From positions 1-64,000 of the forward strand of contig CANMOV010000003.1 in assembly GCA_947499565.1 (NCBI GenBank): a DNA stretch of 64,000 bases, given 5' to 3'. Made by a program: the position numbers and the translations under genes. The notes beneath the pieces are model-generated. The model made no database searches and had not been told where the DNA came from. It saw only the letters and a program-made list of their open reading frames with translations. This document shows positions 24,986-35,689 of the stretch, piece after piece. Origin of the DNA: an uncultured Croceitalea sp. Lineage in GTDB: Bacteria > Bacteroidota > Bacteroidia > Flavobacteriales > Flavobacteriaceae. Position 1 is the stretch's first letter. Every line of letters starts with the position of its first letter.

Positions 24986-25708
24986 TTAAAACTCATAAAG
25001 TGTTGTAACAATAGTGCCTTTATTATACTTTATGTTCAATAATTCCTGCCTGTTTCTTGCAACCATATTAAAAGGCGGTTCGTGAAGTACAACTCCGCTA
25101 TTCCTGGAAAGACGAATATTTGCCCCAGTAATTTTATCTAGATTGGGCTTAAAAGCTCTCTTAGGCAAATGCTCCGTTACAATTACATACTTATAGACCT
25201 TAAATTTTTCAACAACCTTCTTAATATCATTATTAGATAAATGTTGTAAAACCTGCCTTACGAGTATACAATCTGCTTTTGGCAATTCTTCTTCTACAAT
25301 ATTTAGGCATTTAAAACTCAGCTTATCATTTATAAACAACTTTTTGTTTCTTTCAACAAGTTCTTCAACTACATCAACACCTATATAACTTTTGGAAAAT
25401 GGCACTAATTGACCTCCAACGTTAAAATCACCACATCCTAAATCACATACAAGAAGTGAATTTAAATGGGACTCCAAAAAATTAGAAATAGTTTTTACAT
25501 AGGGTTTAACCACTTTTTTTGAGTGTGAACCAAAACCAGAATAAAAATCATATTTAGCCCCGCCCCATTTCTTTTTCGCATAAATCTCAGACATCACTTT
25601 TTTGACAGGCATTTTTGGAGTCTTGGGCAGGGTATCACCTTCTTTTTTAAGTAGTTTGTTGCTTTCAGTTTTTGTTATTTTTTTAAATAACTTTTTTAAG
25701 AAATTCAA
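24986..25708 (-). CDS. Class I SAM-dependent methyltransferase
   Basis: A 240-residue protein. After a Lys-rich N-terminal stretch (residues 1-45), it shows motif I VCDLGCGDFNVGG with the acidic motif II residue in SYIGVDVVEELV, then DCILVRQVLQHLSNND (the motif IV region) and VIVTEHLPKR. The substrate is unknown; small enzymes of this shape often act on glycans or small molecules. The basic N-terminus may bind membrane or nucleic acid. Transcribed divergently from miaB, with 86 bases between the two starts. Confidence 0.75.
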   Translation of the reverse strand: MNFLKKLFKKITKTESNKLLKKEGDTLPKTPKMPVKKVMSEIYAKKKWGGAKYDFYSGFGSHSKKVVKPYVKTISNFLESHLNSLLVCDLGCGDFNVGGQLVPFSKSYIGVDVVEELVERNKKLFINDKLSFKCLNIVEEELPKADCILVRQVLQHLSNNDIKKVVEKFKVYKYVIVTEHLPKRAFKPNLDKITGANIRLSRNSGVVLHEPPFNMVARNRQELLNIKYNKGTIVTTLYEF

Positions 25709-25743
25709 TGCTTCATATTTTTAATTACAATTTAACTGTCATA

Positions 25744-25775
25744 TTGTCACGAATATGCATTAAGCACTATCTTTG
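25744..25775 (+). promoter_or_regulatory. miaB promoter
   Basis: TTG at 25744-25746 and TATCTTTG at 25768-25775, 21 bases apart, match the Bacteroidota promoter (TTG, then TAnnTTTG). The -7 box ends 19 bases before the miaB ATG. Confidence 0.6.
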
Positions 25776-25794
25776 CAAACGCTAATGACTTATA

Positions 25795-27258
25795 ATGGAC
25801 TTCGACGAAAATACCGAAAAGATAATTGATGAGAATATTCAAGGTAAAGCACTGGATATTGTCAATGATAGTACAAACACCCGCAAACTTTATATAGAAA
25901 GTTACGGGTGCGCAATGAATTTCTCAGATAGTGAAATTGTTGCATCAATCTTAGCAAAAGAAGGTTTTAATACCACCCAAGAATTAAGTGAAGCCGATTT
26001 GGTTTTAGTGAACACTTGTTCTATTCGTGAAAAAGCGGAGCTTACAGTTCGTAAACGTCTAGAAAAATTTAATAAGGTTAAAAGAACAAACCCAAAAATG
26101 AAAGTTGGGGTTTTAGGCTGTATGGCAGAGCGCCTAAAAGAAAAGTTTTTAGAAGAAGAAAAAATTGTTGATATGGTTGTTGGACCAGATGCCTACAAGG
26201 ACCTCCCCAACCTTATTCAAGAAGTGGATGCTGGCAGAGATGCTGTAAACGTTATACTTTCTAAAGATGAAACCTATGGCGACATAGCTCCGGTAAGATT
26301 ACAAACCAACGGCGTAACTGCTTTTGTATCAATTACCCGTGGTTGCGATAATATGTGTACTTTCTGTGTAGTGCCTTTTACCCGCGGTAGAGAGCGTAGT
26401 AGAAATCCACAATCAATTATTGACGAGGTAAACGATTTATGGAATAAAGGTTTTAAAGAAATTACGCTTCTCGGACAAAATGTTGATAGCTACTTATGGT
26501 ATGGTGGAGGATTAAAAAAAGACTACGACAAGGCTTCTGATATTCAAAAAGCTAGCGCTGTTGATTTTGCAAAGTTATTAGAGCTTACCGCATTGGCGCA
26601 ACCCAAAATGCGCATTCGTTTTTCTACTTCTAATCCTCAAGATATGACTTTGGACGTAGTGAAAGTGGTTGCAAAATTTGAAAATATTTGCAATTACATT
26701 CACCTCCCTGTGCAAAGTGGTAGTAACCGTATTTTAAAGGCGATGAATAGATTACACACTCGCGAGGAATATTTTGAACTTATAGATAATATTAGGAAAA
26801 TAATACCGGATTGTGCTATTAGCCAAGATATGATAACTGGTTTTCCAACCGAGACAGAAGATGATCATAAAGACACGCTCTCTTTAATGGAATATGTTAA
26901 GTATGACTACGGTTTTATGTTTGCATACTCCGAGAGACCGGGAACTTTAGCTGCAAGAAAATTAGAAGATGATGTCCCTATTGATGTCAAAAAAAGAAGA
27001 TTAGCCGAAGTTATTGAAGTGCAGCGAAAATCTTCCTTGTATAGAACGCAACAGCATGTTGGTAAAACACAAGAAATATTAATTGAAGGTACTTCTAAAA
27101 AATCCGATGCGCATTGGATGGGAAGAAACTCTCAGAATACGGTGGCTGTGTTTCCAAAAGAAAACTATAAGGTAGGGGATTTTGTAAATGTAAAAATTAA
27201 CGACTGTACTTCTGCAACTTTGCTAGGAGAAGCAGTAGGTTACTCAAAGAACAATTAA
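25795..27258 (+). CDS. miaB: tRNA-2-methylthio-N6-dimethylallyladenosine synthase
   Basis: A 487-residue methylthiotransferase that adds the 2-methylthio group to i6A37 of tRNA. N-terminal iron-sulfur cysteines are in [13 protein letters not shown] (Cys39), [12 protein letters not shown] and LGCMAER. The radical-SAM cluster is [27 protein letters not shown] domain closes the protein (from about 420). There is a short acidic N-terminal extension of about 28 residues. It starts the plus-strand run that continues two bases later with the sigma-54 activator gene. Confidence 0.95.
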   Translation: MDFDENTEKIIDENIQGKALDIVNDSTNTRKLYIESYGCAMNFSDSEIVASILAKEGFNTTQELSEADLVLVNTCSIREKAELTVRKRLEKFNKVKRTNPKMKVGVLGCMAERLKEKFLEEEKIVDMVVGPDAYKDLPNLIQEVDAGRDAVNVILSKDETYGDIAPVRLQTNGVTAFVSITRGCDNMCTFCVVPFTRGRERSRNPQSIIDEVNDLWNKGFKEITLLGQNVDSYLWYGGGLKKDYDKASDIQKASAVDFAKLLELTALAQPKMRIRFSTSNPQDMTLDVVKVVAKFENICNYIHLPVQSGSNRILKAMNRLHTREEYFELIDNIRKIIPDCAISQDMITGFPTETEDDHKDTLSLMEYVKYDYGFMFAYSERPGTLAARKLEDDVPIDVKKRRLAEVIEVQRKSSLYRTQQHVGKTQEILIEGTSKKSDAHWMGRNSQNTVAVFPKENYKVGDFVNVKINDCTSATLLGEAVGYSKNN

Positions 27259-27259
27259 T

Positions 27260-28531
27260 ATGGAAGGTGTACAATCCATAAAACAACGTTTTGAAATCAT
27301 TGGCAATGATGTCAAATTAAACAGAGCAATCGAAAAATCGATTCAAGTAGCGCCGACAGATATCTCTGTTTTAGTTACTGGTGAGAGTGGGGTTGGTAAA
27401 GAAGCTATCCCAAAAATTATTCACTCACTATCGCACAGAAAACATGCAAAATATATTGCTGTAAACTGCGGTGCAATACCAGAGGGCACTATTGATAGCG
27501 AACTTTTTGGTCACGAAAAAGGTGCATTTACTGGTGCTACCCAAACGCGAAGTGGCTATTTTGAAGTTGCAAACGGTGGAACCATATTTTTAGATGAAGT
27601 TGGAGAATTACCTTTAACTACTCAGGTTCGTTTGCTTCGTGTTTTAGAGAATGGAGAATTTCTTAAAGTGGGTTCTTCACAAACACAAAAAACAGATGTT
27701 CGCATTGTAGCTGCTACAAACGTTAATATGTTTGAAGCGATAAAGAAAGAGAAATTTCGGGAGGATCTTTATTACCGTTTAAGCACCGTAGAAATTAATA
27801 TTCCACCATTACGAGAGCGGCAAGAAGACATTCATTTATTATTTAGAAAATTCGCTTCAGATTTTGGTCAGAAATATAAAATGCCAACCATTCGTTTAGA
27901 TGATAACGCTATAGATTTACTCCTTAAGTATAGATGGCCTGGCAACATTCGTCAATTAAGGAATATTGCCGAGCAGGTTTCCGTATTAGAAGAAAAAAGA
28001 GTGGTGGCGGCAAGTACACTGCATGGTTATTTACCTAACTCTAATGCATCTAATTTACCAGCGGTAGTAGGCTCCCAAAAAAAAGAAAGTGATTTTAGTA
28101 ACGAAAGGGAGATTTTATATAAGGTTCTTTTTGATATGAAAGGGGACCTTACTGATCTTAAAAAACTAACCTTAGAGCTTTTAAAAAATAACGATTCTGA
28201 AAAAGTACAAGAGGAGAATGAAACTCTTATTCGCAAAATCTATGGTAGTAAAGATGAGCATGTAAATGATGATGAAGATACTATGACAGAAGTATTGCAT
28301 TTACCGGAACCTGTTATCGAAAATACTACTCAGACTACTGCTATCCAAGAAGACCGTTATCATTTTGCGGAGGAAATTCAGGAAGAAGAAACCTTATCTT
28401 TACAAGAAAAGGAAATAGAACTCATTAAAAAATCGCTGGAGCGCAATAGAGGAAAAAGAAAAGCTGCAGCTGCAGAACTTGGAATTTCGGAACGAACTTT
28501 GTACCGAAAAATTAAGCAATATGATTTGTAA
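27260..28531 (+). CDS. Sigma-54-dependent transcriptional activator
   Basis: A 423-residue enhancer-binding protein with an AAA+ domain: Walker A GESGVGKE (41-48), the sigma-54 contact loop GAFTGA (88-93), Walker B GGTIFLDEVGELPL and the arginine-finger region REDLYYRLSTVEI. A Glu-rich linker (about 265-375) leads to a C-terminal Fis-type helix-turn-helix, KRKAAAAELGISERTLYRKI. There is no receiver or GAF domain at the N-terminus, so activity is probably set by partner binding or by abundance. Only two bases separate it from miaB, and lptE follows after 20 bases. Confidence 0.92.
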   Translation: MEGVQSIKQRFEIIGNDVKLNRAIEKSIQVAPTDISVLVTGESGVGKEAIPKIIHSLSHRKHAKYIAVNCGAIPEGTIDSELFGHEKGAFTGATQTRSGYFEVANGGTIFLDEVGELPLTTQVRLLRVLENGEFLKVGSSQTQKTDVRIVAATNVNMFEAIKKEKFREDLYYRLSTVEINIPPLRERQEDIHLLFRKFASDFGQKYKMPTIRLDDNAIDLLLKYRWPGNIRQLRNIAEQVSVLEEKRVVAASTLHGYLPNSNASNLPAVVGSQKKESDFSNEREILYKVLFDMKGDLTDLKKLTLELLKNNDSEKVQEENETLIRKIYGSKDEHVNDDEDTMTEVLHLPEPVIENTTQTTAIQEDRYHFAEEIQEEETLSLQEKEIELIKKSLERNRGKRKAAAAELGISERTLYRKIKQYDL

Positions 28532-28551
28532 ATGAATCGAGAATATAAAAA

Positions 28552-29070
28552 ATGAAAAAAAGCATTTCAGGTATCATAACGGTTTTAGTTATCTTCCTTT
28601 TTAATGGATGTGGTTTCTATAATTTTTCAGGAGCAAGTACAGGAACCGCAGAGAGTTTTCAAGTAAGTTTTTTTCAAAATTTTGCAGATCAGAGTCCTGG
28701 TTCCACTATTGAACCTGGTTTAGATAGAGATTTTACCAATGCTCTACAAGATGTTATTACCAACTTAACTAGTCTTAATTTAACTAATAACGGTGGTGAC
28801 CTTGTATACGAGGGAGAAATCGTTGAATATCGTGTGTCGCCAATGACAGCTACTGCAAATCAGACTGCAGCGCAAAACAGGTTAACAATGACGGTAAATG
28901 TCCGTTTTTACAATAAAACCAAAGAAGATTCTGATTTTGAACAACGTTTCTCTTTCTTCTTTGATTTTCCGGGTACGTCCTTGTTGGAATCTGTAAAAAG
29001 TGAAGCTCACGAAGAACTTTTTGAACGGATTACTCAGGATATTTTTAATAAGTCATTAGCAGATTGGTAA
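28552..29070 (+). CDS. lptE: LPS assembly lipoprotein LptE
   Basis: A 172-residue lipoprotein with lipobox FLFNGCGFYNFSG (Cys about 20; the C-G-[FY] start is typical of LptE). It has the LptE plan of strand, helix (LDRDFTNALQDVITNLTSL), two strands (LVYEGEIVEYRVSPM; LTMTVNVRFYNK) and a C-terminal helix. LptE plugs the LptD barrel and helps deliver LPS to the outer surface. Identity rests on fold pattern and gene neighbourhood. Confidence 0.8.
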   Translation: MKKSISGIITVLVIFLFNGCGFYNFSGASTGTAESFQVSFFQNFADQSPGSTIEPGLDRDFTNALQDVITNLTSLNLTNNGGDLVYEGEIVEYRVSPMTATANQTAAQNRLTMTVNVRFYNKTKEDSDFEQRFSFFFDFPGTSLLESVKSEAHEELFERITQDIFNKSLADW

Positions 29071-29077
29071 TTGTAAT

Positions 29078-29959
29078 ATGAACGTTTCAGATTTTATACA
29101 TATTCTTCAAAAATCAGATACCATTCTATCTCCAAAACAGACTAGGGAGTTAGAAGGTATTTTAGAAGAATATCCCTATTTTCAGGCGGCGCGAGCATTG
29201 CATTTAAAGGGACTCAAAAATCTAGATAGTTATAAATACAACAATGCGCTAAAAGTAACTGCAGCCTATACTGCTGACAGAGAAGTCCTTTTCGATTATA
29301 TTACCTCAAAAGAGTTTACTCAAAATGATATTGCAGATAGTATTTTGGGAAGAACATCAAGCTTAGCTGAAAAGGAGATTATTTCTGAAGAGATTACTCC
29401 AAATCCAGAAACTGAAGTTTTTCTTGGTGAATCTGAAGAAAAAAGTCCTTTACCACAAAACATAAAAGATGCCGAGCAGATTTTAAACCCTGCACTATTT
29501 GAATCAAAAGAAGAAGAGCCAATTCTTGAAGAACAAGTTGAGGATGTAAAAGAAGATTTACAATTAGGTAAACCATTGCCTTTTACTAAAAGTGAGAAAC
29601 ATTCTTTTGGCGAATGGCTACAGTTAGCTTCACCTAAACCAATTAAAAGAGAAGAAAAGGTTGAAGAAAATGAACTTCAAAAAAAGAAGAAGTTTGAATT
29701 ACTAGATAAGTTTATTGAAAATAAACCCAAAATTGTCCCAACCAAAGAATTTGAGGAAAACGTTGATCTTACAGAGTCTATTAAACTTGACAAAAGTCAG
29801 TTGATGACGCAGACCTTGGCAAAGGTATATTTAGAACAAAAAAAGTATAAAAAAGCCATTCAGGCATATAAGATATTGAGTTTGAAATATCCGGAAAAAA
29901 GTGGTTTCTTTGCAGACCAAATTCGGAGAATCAAGAATTTGAAGAAAAATAAAGATTGA
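29078..29959 (+). CDS. TPR-like hypothetical protein
   Basis: A 293-residue soluble protein with no signal peptide. The N-terminal ~90 residues are helical (LSPKQTRELEGILEEYPYFQAARALHLKGL), the middle (about 100-190) is Glu/Lys-rich and probably disordered, and the C-terminus has one clear TPR unit (AKVYLEQKKYKKAIQAYKILSLKYPEKSGFFADQI). It sits 7 bases after lptE and 4 bases before secG, so it is part of their operon. Function unknown. Confidence 0.65.
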   Translation: MNVSDFIHILQKSDTILSPKQTRELEGILEEYPYFQAARALHLKGLKNLDSYKYNNALKVTAAYTADREVLFDYITSKEFTQNDIADSILGRTSSLAEKEIISEEITPNPETEVFLGESEEKSPLPQNIKDAEQILNPALFESKEEEPILEEQVEDVKEDLQLGKPLPFTKSEKHSFGEWLQLASPKPIKREEKVEENELQKKKKFELLDKFIENKPKIVPTKEFEENVDLTESIKLDKSQLMTQTLAKVYLEQKKYKKAIQAYKILSLKYPEKSGFFADQIRRIKNLKKNKD

Positions 29960-29963
29960 TATA

Positions 29964-30332
29964 ATGAGTACGTTTACCATATTTTTAATTTTAATAATCG
30001 CTGTTTGTCTACTATTGATATTGGTGATTATGGTACAGAACCCTAAAGGTGGCGGATTATCATCTTCTTTCGGTGGAGGTGGAACCCAAATAGCTGGTGG
30101 TGTAAAAAAGACAGGAGACTTTTTAGATAGAAGTACTTGGACCCTATCCGCGTTATTAATCGTTTTGATTTTATTATCAAACGTAGCTTTAAAAGGAAAT
30201 TATACTCAAGCAGATTCTAAACTGCTTCAAGGTGATGATATTGAAACAACGGTGCCTGAGACGGTACCAGAAGAAGTTCCAGAAGCTGTTCCAACATCAA
30301 ATGGAACAAACCCTTCGGATACGCTTCAGTAA
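29964..30332 (+). CDS. secG: Preprotein translocase subunit SecG
   Basis: A 122-residue SecG: first membrane helix (about 3-24), the conserved VMVQNPKGGGLSSSFGGGG loop, a FLDRSTW segment and a second helix (SALLIVLILLSNVAL). An acidic Pro/Val/Glu tail (VPETVPEEVPEAVP) of about 35 residues follows. SecG aids protein translocation with SecYE. It is the last gene of the miaB-lptE transcription unit. Confidence 0.92.
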   Translation: MSTFTIFLILIIAVCLLLILVIMVQNPKGGGLSSSFGGGGTQIAGGVKKTGDFLDRSTWTLSALLIVLILLSNVALKGNYTQADSKLLQGDDIETTVPETVPEEVPEAVPTSNGTNPSDTLQ

Positions 30333-30354
30333 AATACAAGGATTGACAGCAAAC

Positions 30355-30392
30355 AAAAATGCCAGCTTGAATGACAAGCTGGCATTTTTGTT
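30355..30392. terminator. Terminator after secG
   Basis: AAAAATGCCAGCTT and AAGCTGGCATTTTT form a perfect 14-base stem with a seven-base loop, with T-rich sequence after it and A-rich sequence before it, so it could act in both directions. It separates secG from groES. Confidence 0.9.
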
Positions 30393-30400
30393 TTAACATA

Positions 30401-30432
30401 TTGTCAGTTTTTATGCGTTGGCATAATTTCTG
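30401..30432 (+). promoter_or_regulatory. Candidate regulatory repeats ahead of groES
   Basis: TTGTCAGTTTTTATG (30401-30415) and TTGGCATAATTTCTG (30418-30432) are related 15-mers (TTGnCAnnnTTTnTG) with a 17-base period, 50 bases before groES. The second resembles a sigma-54 -24/-12 site (TTGGCA...TTGC) but has GT in place of GC at -12. No good TAnnTTTG is seen in this gap. Confidence 0.3.
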
Positions 30433-30481
30433 TCATTCAAGCAGCAAAGGATAATAAACTAATACCTAAAATTTAATAGAA

Positions 30482-30760
30482 ATGGCTAAAGTTAACATTA
30501 AACCATTAGCAGATAGAGTTCTTATAGAACCTATGCAAGCTGAAACTAAAACTGCATCTGGCATCATTATTCCAGATACTGCAAAAGAAAAACCACAAAA
30601 AGGTAAAGTTGTTGCCGTTGGTCCTGGAACTAAAGATGAAAAGATAACTGTAAAGATTGGTGATTCTGTCCTTTATGGTAAATATGCTGGTACTGAACTT
30701 AAGTTAGAAGGCAATGATTACCTAATGATGCGCGAAAGCGACATTTTAGCAATCGTATAA
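30482..30760 (+). CDS. groES: Co-chaperonin GroES
   Basis: A 92-residue Gro[13 protein letters not shown] at the start, the mobile loop [30 protein letters not shown], and [13 protein letters not shown] toward the end. It caps the GroEL barrel during protein folding. groEL follows after 95 bases. Confidence 0.97.
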   Translation: MAKVNIKPLADRVLIEPMQAETKTASGIIIPDTAKEKPQKGKVVAVGPGTKDEKITVKIGDSVLYGKYAGTELKLEGNDYLMMRESDILAIV

Positions 30761-30852
30761 TTCATCTTAGTATTACATCTTTAAGAATACAAGACAACAA
30801 TTAAAAGTATAATCATATAGTTTTCCATAACGTGAAAACAACAAAACACTAA

Positions 30853-32490
<1,638 letters not shown>

Positions 32491-32553
32491 ACCGCAACGC
32501 GGTTAAGTATTTATGAGCTAGTTTGCGGATAATACTTATCATCAAATAAACTA

Positions 32554-32590
32554 AAAACCGTCCTTGGGAAACTAAGGACGGTTTTGTTTT
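32554..32590 (+). terminator. Terminator after groEL
   Basis: AAAACCGTCCTT (32554-32565) pairs with AAGGACGGTTTT (32574-32585), followed by further T. The loop is GGGAAACT. The facing A tract could also stop the convergent minus-strand gene ending at 32609. A smaller hairpin (ACCGCAACGCGGT) lies just after the groEL stop. Confidence 0.9.
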
Positions 32591-32608
32591 TAAGTATTCA
32601 TATAGGTC

Positions 32609-33361
32609 TTACAAAGTCAACATGGTTATGGCCATAAGCAACATAATCGAATTTTCAATAAAGGTAGCTTCCGTCATTGGCAATTGTAACGCTGTGCCCA
32701 AACAAGCACAACGAATAGACTTCTTATCCAAAAGCGTTTTTACCACGCCAAATGTGGTTATTCCTAAAATTACAATTGTAACTACTAGCGCAAGTACAAT
32801 TTCAAATCGCATTAGGAACAGTAGTCCTAGTGCAAGTTCTATAAAAGGATAAATCCAGCCATAAAAAGGCACTGTTTTCGCCAAGGGGTCATACATTCTA
32901 AAACTCTGCGGAAAGCCTTTTAAATCCAAAAACTTAAAAAAGCTAAATACAATATAGAAAAGACCCATAAAATCTAACATTGCCTCCCTAGTACTCCAAT
33001 CACTATAATTCAAAAGAAAAGCTGCTGAAAAGAGATATGCAAAAATCAACAACAAAGGTTTTAATTGTTGAAGCTTAGTCTTTTTGCCAACCATCTTTTT
33101 ATTCTCCTTTGTCGCACTGAGCTTGTCAAAGGATAAGTTGGAATCCACCTTACTTTCCTCTTTAACCTCAATAGCATATTTTTCAGGCAGTGCATTTTTG
33201 AAAGTTGAAACAGAAATGGTATCCTTCATTTCTATTTCAGCTTCTCCCTTTTCCAAACTAATAACAACCTCTTTTACTCCATCAACAGTCAATAGTTTTT
33301 CCTTGACCGAGGCTACACAGCCTTGGCAAGTCATTCCTTTTATCTTATAAGAATTTCTCAT
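32609..33361 (-). CDS. HMA domain fused to MauE/DoxX-type membrane domain
   Basis: A 250-residue fusion. Residues 1-68 are a heavy-metal-associated domain with GMTCQGC (Cys12, Cys15). A linker (about 70-95) encoded partly by a dispersed-type DNA repeat follows. Then comes a four-helix membrane domain of the MauE/DoxX type, with RCACLGTALQLP in the cytosolic or periplasmic loop, a Cys pair typical of MauE-like redox proteins. It probably links metal binding to thiol redox chemistry at the inner membrane. It overlaps the upstream NHL gene by four bases. Confidence 0.75.
   Translation of the reverse strand: MRNSYKIKGMTCQGCVASVKEKLLTVDGVKEVVISLEKGEAEIEMKDTISVSTFKNALPEKYAIEVKEESKVDSNLSFDKLSATKENKKMVGKKTKLQQLKPLLLIFAYLFSAAFLLNYSDWSTREAMLDFMGLFYIVFSFFKFLDLKGFPQSFRMYDPLAKTVPFYGWIYPFIELALGLLFLMRFEIVLALVVTIVILGITTFGVVKTLLDKKSIRCACLGTALQLPMTEATFIENSIMLLMAITMLTL
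33108..33134. repeat. Short palindromic repeat inside a coding sequence
   Basis: CCTTTG (33108-33113) and CAAAGG (33129-33134) bracket TCGCACTGAGCTTGT. The whole closely resembles the CCTTCGACAAGCTCAGTGCGACA-type short repeat known to me from many Bacteroidota genomes. It is read in frame as LSFDKLSATK in the linker of the HMA-MauE fusion. Confidence 0.5.
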
Positions 33362-34194
33362 GACTCTTTATGATCGACTGCATTTAAAGTATAAGAGGAT
33401 AATTTGCCATTCCTGTAGTTGATAATATACAGCGTATTATTCATAATGATCATATCCGTTGGCTTTTCAATCTCATCTTTTAATGTTTGTTTGAGATTTC
33501 CATTTTTATCAAAAATTAAAACACGGTCGTTTTCAAAATCTGTTATGAACACCTCCTTATCCGAAACATATATCCCCGTAGCGGCGTTCATTTTTTGGTC
33601 CTGTCCCATCATTTTTACAAAATTCCCTTGCTTATCAAAAACCTGAATACGGTTATTATAAGCATCAGCTACCCAAATCAGACTATCGGTAATTTGAACA
33701 TCGGTCGGGTAATAGAATTCTCCTTGTTTCTTACCTTCTTTTCCAAAGGAAATCCAATTTTTACCATTGTTAAAAAGAATCCGATTATTATAAAAATCGG
33801 CAATTGCTTTTTCTCTTTCATACACATCTACTCCTGCAGGAGCATCCAAACTATCGCCTACAACAAGTTCCTCCATGTTCCCATTTTTATAAACGGCAAC
33901 ATTGTCTCTCCCGTATTGCGGGATAAAGAGTGACGCCCCATCCGTTGCTATGTGCATTGGCCTGTCCAAAGAGTCTATTGTTTTTAAGATTTTGCCTTGG
34001 TTATTTATTTGAACCAAACGATTGTGGTCACCGTCCGAAAGCCATATGCTTCCATCAACTTCAGCAATTCCAATAGGGTTCACACCCTCCAATTGAACAA
34101 TATTCGACAATTTCCATTCTTTTGGCACTTCTTCTTTTTGCTTGCAAGCGCTAAAAAGAATCGTTGCTACAACTAATAAATATAAGTGCTTCAT
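33358..34194 (-). CDS. NHL-repeat lipoprotein
   Basis: A 278-residue lipoprotein: lipobox ILFSACKQKEE (Cys about 17), then about five NHL-type beta-propeller blades (GIAEVDGSIWLSDGDHNRLVQINNQGKI; SLIWVADAYNNRIQVFDKQGNFV; EVFITDFENDRVLIFDKNGNLK). NHL propellers bind ligands or partners. Set among metal/thiol genes, it may be a periplasmic partner of the HMA proteins; this is inference. It starts three bases after the stop of the upstream HMA gene. Confidence 0.8.
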   Translation of the reverse strand: MKHLYLLVVATILFSACKQKEEVPKEWKLSNIVQLEGVNPIGIAEVDGSIWLSDGDHNRLVQINNQGKILKTIDSLDRPMHIATDGASLFIPQYGRDNVAVYKNGNMEELVVGDSLDAPAGVDVYEREKAIADFYNNRILFNNGKNWISFGKEGKKQGEFYYPTDVQITDSLIWVADAYNNRIQVFDKQGNFVKMMGQDQKMNAATGIYVSDKEVFITDFENDRVLIFDKNGNLKQTLKDEIEKPTDMIIMNNTLYIINYRNGKLSSYTLNAVDHKES

Positions 34195-34198
34195 GACG

Positions 34199-34825
34199 TT
34201 ATTTAGTTATCCGTTCGTAATGGCAACAAGCGGGTAACCCATCATAGGTTTCTTTTTGCGCTTTATGGTTTTTAGTGTCATGGCCTGCCTTAGCAATTGC
34301 TTTTTCAATTTTCGATAAGTCAGTTATTCCTGCATCAAAAGAGACTTCCATCATCTTGGTATCCTTATTCCAAGAAATTTCTGAAACACCGTTCACACTT
34401 TTTGCCGCTTTGGAAATACGTGCCTCGCACATACCGCAATTACCGGCAACAAACACTTTCTTAGCAATAGTTCCTTCACTATTATCTGACAGCTTTACTC
34501 CCTTAGATTCTTCAACTTTACCATTTGCACGCTCTATTTTGGAAGTTACGGGAGTATAGCCCGCTTTTTCAACTTGTTTTTCTACAGCTTCCATGGTCAA
34601 AGCTTTTTCTGCCGGGTAGTTAAAACTAAAATCCCCAGTTTCAATATCAATCTTTACGTTCTTAATTCCTTTAAATTCCTTGAATTTTTTCTCTAATCCG
34701 TAAGCACAGAAAGGACAGCCCAAGCCGTCTACCTGTACCATAAATTTATCCATCGCTTTTTGTGCATTTGCACCAAACATTGTCATCATCCCAACGACCA
34801 ATGTCATTATTATAGTTTTTTTCAT
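34199..34825 (-). CDS. Exported protein with two heavy-metal-associated domains
   Basis: A 208-residue protein with a signal peptide (residues 1-21, ending GANAQ). HMA domain 1 has GLGCPFC (Cys37, Cys40) and domain 2 has GNCGMC (Cys130, Cys133), each with the expected beta-alpha-beta pattern. The C-terminus ends GLPACCHYERITK, a further Cys-Cys-His. This suggests a periplasmic metal chaperone or buffer. The CPFC and CGMC loops differ from the MxCxxC of copper chaperones, so the metal is open. Confidence 0.8.
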   Translation of the reverse strand: MKKTIIMTLVVGMMTMFGANAQKAMDKFMVQVDGLGCPFCAYGLEKKFKEFKGIKNVKIDIETGDFSFNYPAEKALTMEAVEKQVEKAGYTPVTSKIERANGKVEESKGVKLSDNSEGTIAKKVFVAGNCGMCEARISKAAKSVNGVSEISWNKDTKMMEVSFDAGITDLSKIEKAIAKAGHDTKNHKAQKETYDGLPACCHYERITK

Positions 34826-34844
34826 TGTTGTATTTTTTATTTGA

Positions 34845-35615
34845 TTAAAATGTAAATCGTGTACCTAAAAAGATACTTTGTCTTAATTTTCTTCCTGCGT
34901 CAACATCGTTGACCAAAGGAACTTGAACTGCTAAATCAAAGGTTATATTTTTTCTAGCATATTGGATTCCTTGAGCATATAGCAATTGATACCAATCCCG
35001 CTCTACCAACCAAGAATTGGTATATTCAAAATATAGATTTATTTGCTTGTTAGGATATTGCGGTTTTAATAGCGGAAGGCCAAAACCCAACTTATACCTA
35101 AATTCATCCAAAGTGCCATCTGGCATCCAATTATAGCCTACTTCATTAGAAATTCCATATTTAAGGGTTTCATAACCTGCTACAATTCCGTAATATCCAG
35201 AATATTTTCCCGTGCTCAATTCCATAACATCCAACGCCTCTCCGGTAGGTAAGTTTTGTAATGTTTTTGCCACCACGCGAAAAGTCTTCCCAGTAGCATC
35301 CTTTCTAAAGAATTGATATTTTCCCAAAATCTTAATATCAGCCAAAGAGCTTCCAGAAGCACCATTTTCAATATCATAATTTATATAGGGCAAATGCACC
35401 GCGACCAGGGAATTTGAGGATGGTAAAAAGTGCAACATTAAAGGGACGTAAACAAATGTTCCACGTTCCGTTTTACGTATTTCAGTAAGGGTTTTTGTCG
35501 TAAAACTTCCTCCACCCAACATAATGGGTTTGTCTGCTGTTATTGGTGGACCTTGTGCCACCATTTTAGTTGTTGTTACCAACAATAAGGCTAAAAGCCA
35601 ATAATATGTTTTCAT
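34845..35615 (-). CDS. Putative outer-membrane beta-barrel protein
   Basis: A 256-residue protein with a signal peptide (about 1-20, ending MVAQG) followed by repeated amphipathic strands ending in aromatic residues (INLYFEYTNSWLVER; ITFDLAVQVPLVND) and a terminal strand QSIFLGTRFTF, whose final Phe fits a barrel protein. It probably forms a pore or porin-like channel for the metal/thiol locus. No specific family assigned. It lies 19 bases upstream of the HMA gene and 74 bases downstream of the HYC_CC_PP gene. Confidence 0.65.
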   Translation of the reverse strand: MKTYYWLLALLLVTTTKMVAQGPPITADKPIMLGGGSFTTKTLTEIRKTERGTFVYVPLMLHFLPSSNSLVAVHLPYINYDIENGASGSSLADIKILGKYQFFRKDATGKTFRVVAKTLQNLPTGEALDVMELSTGKYSGYYGIVAGYETLKYGISNEVGYNWMPDGTLDEFRYKLGFGLPLLKPQYPNKQINLYFEYTNSWLVERDWYQLLYAQGIQYARKNITFDLAVQVPLVNDVDAGRKLRQSIFLGTRFTF

Positions 35616-35689
35616 TTATTTTTTGATTTAAAATTAATACTACACAGTACACTTTTGGACTTTGCCAAAAGCACTATATTAATTTAAAA

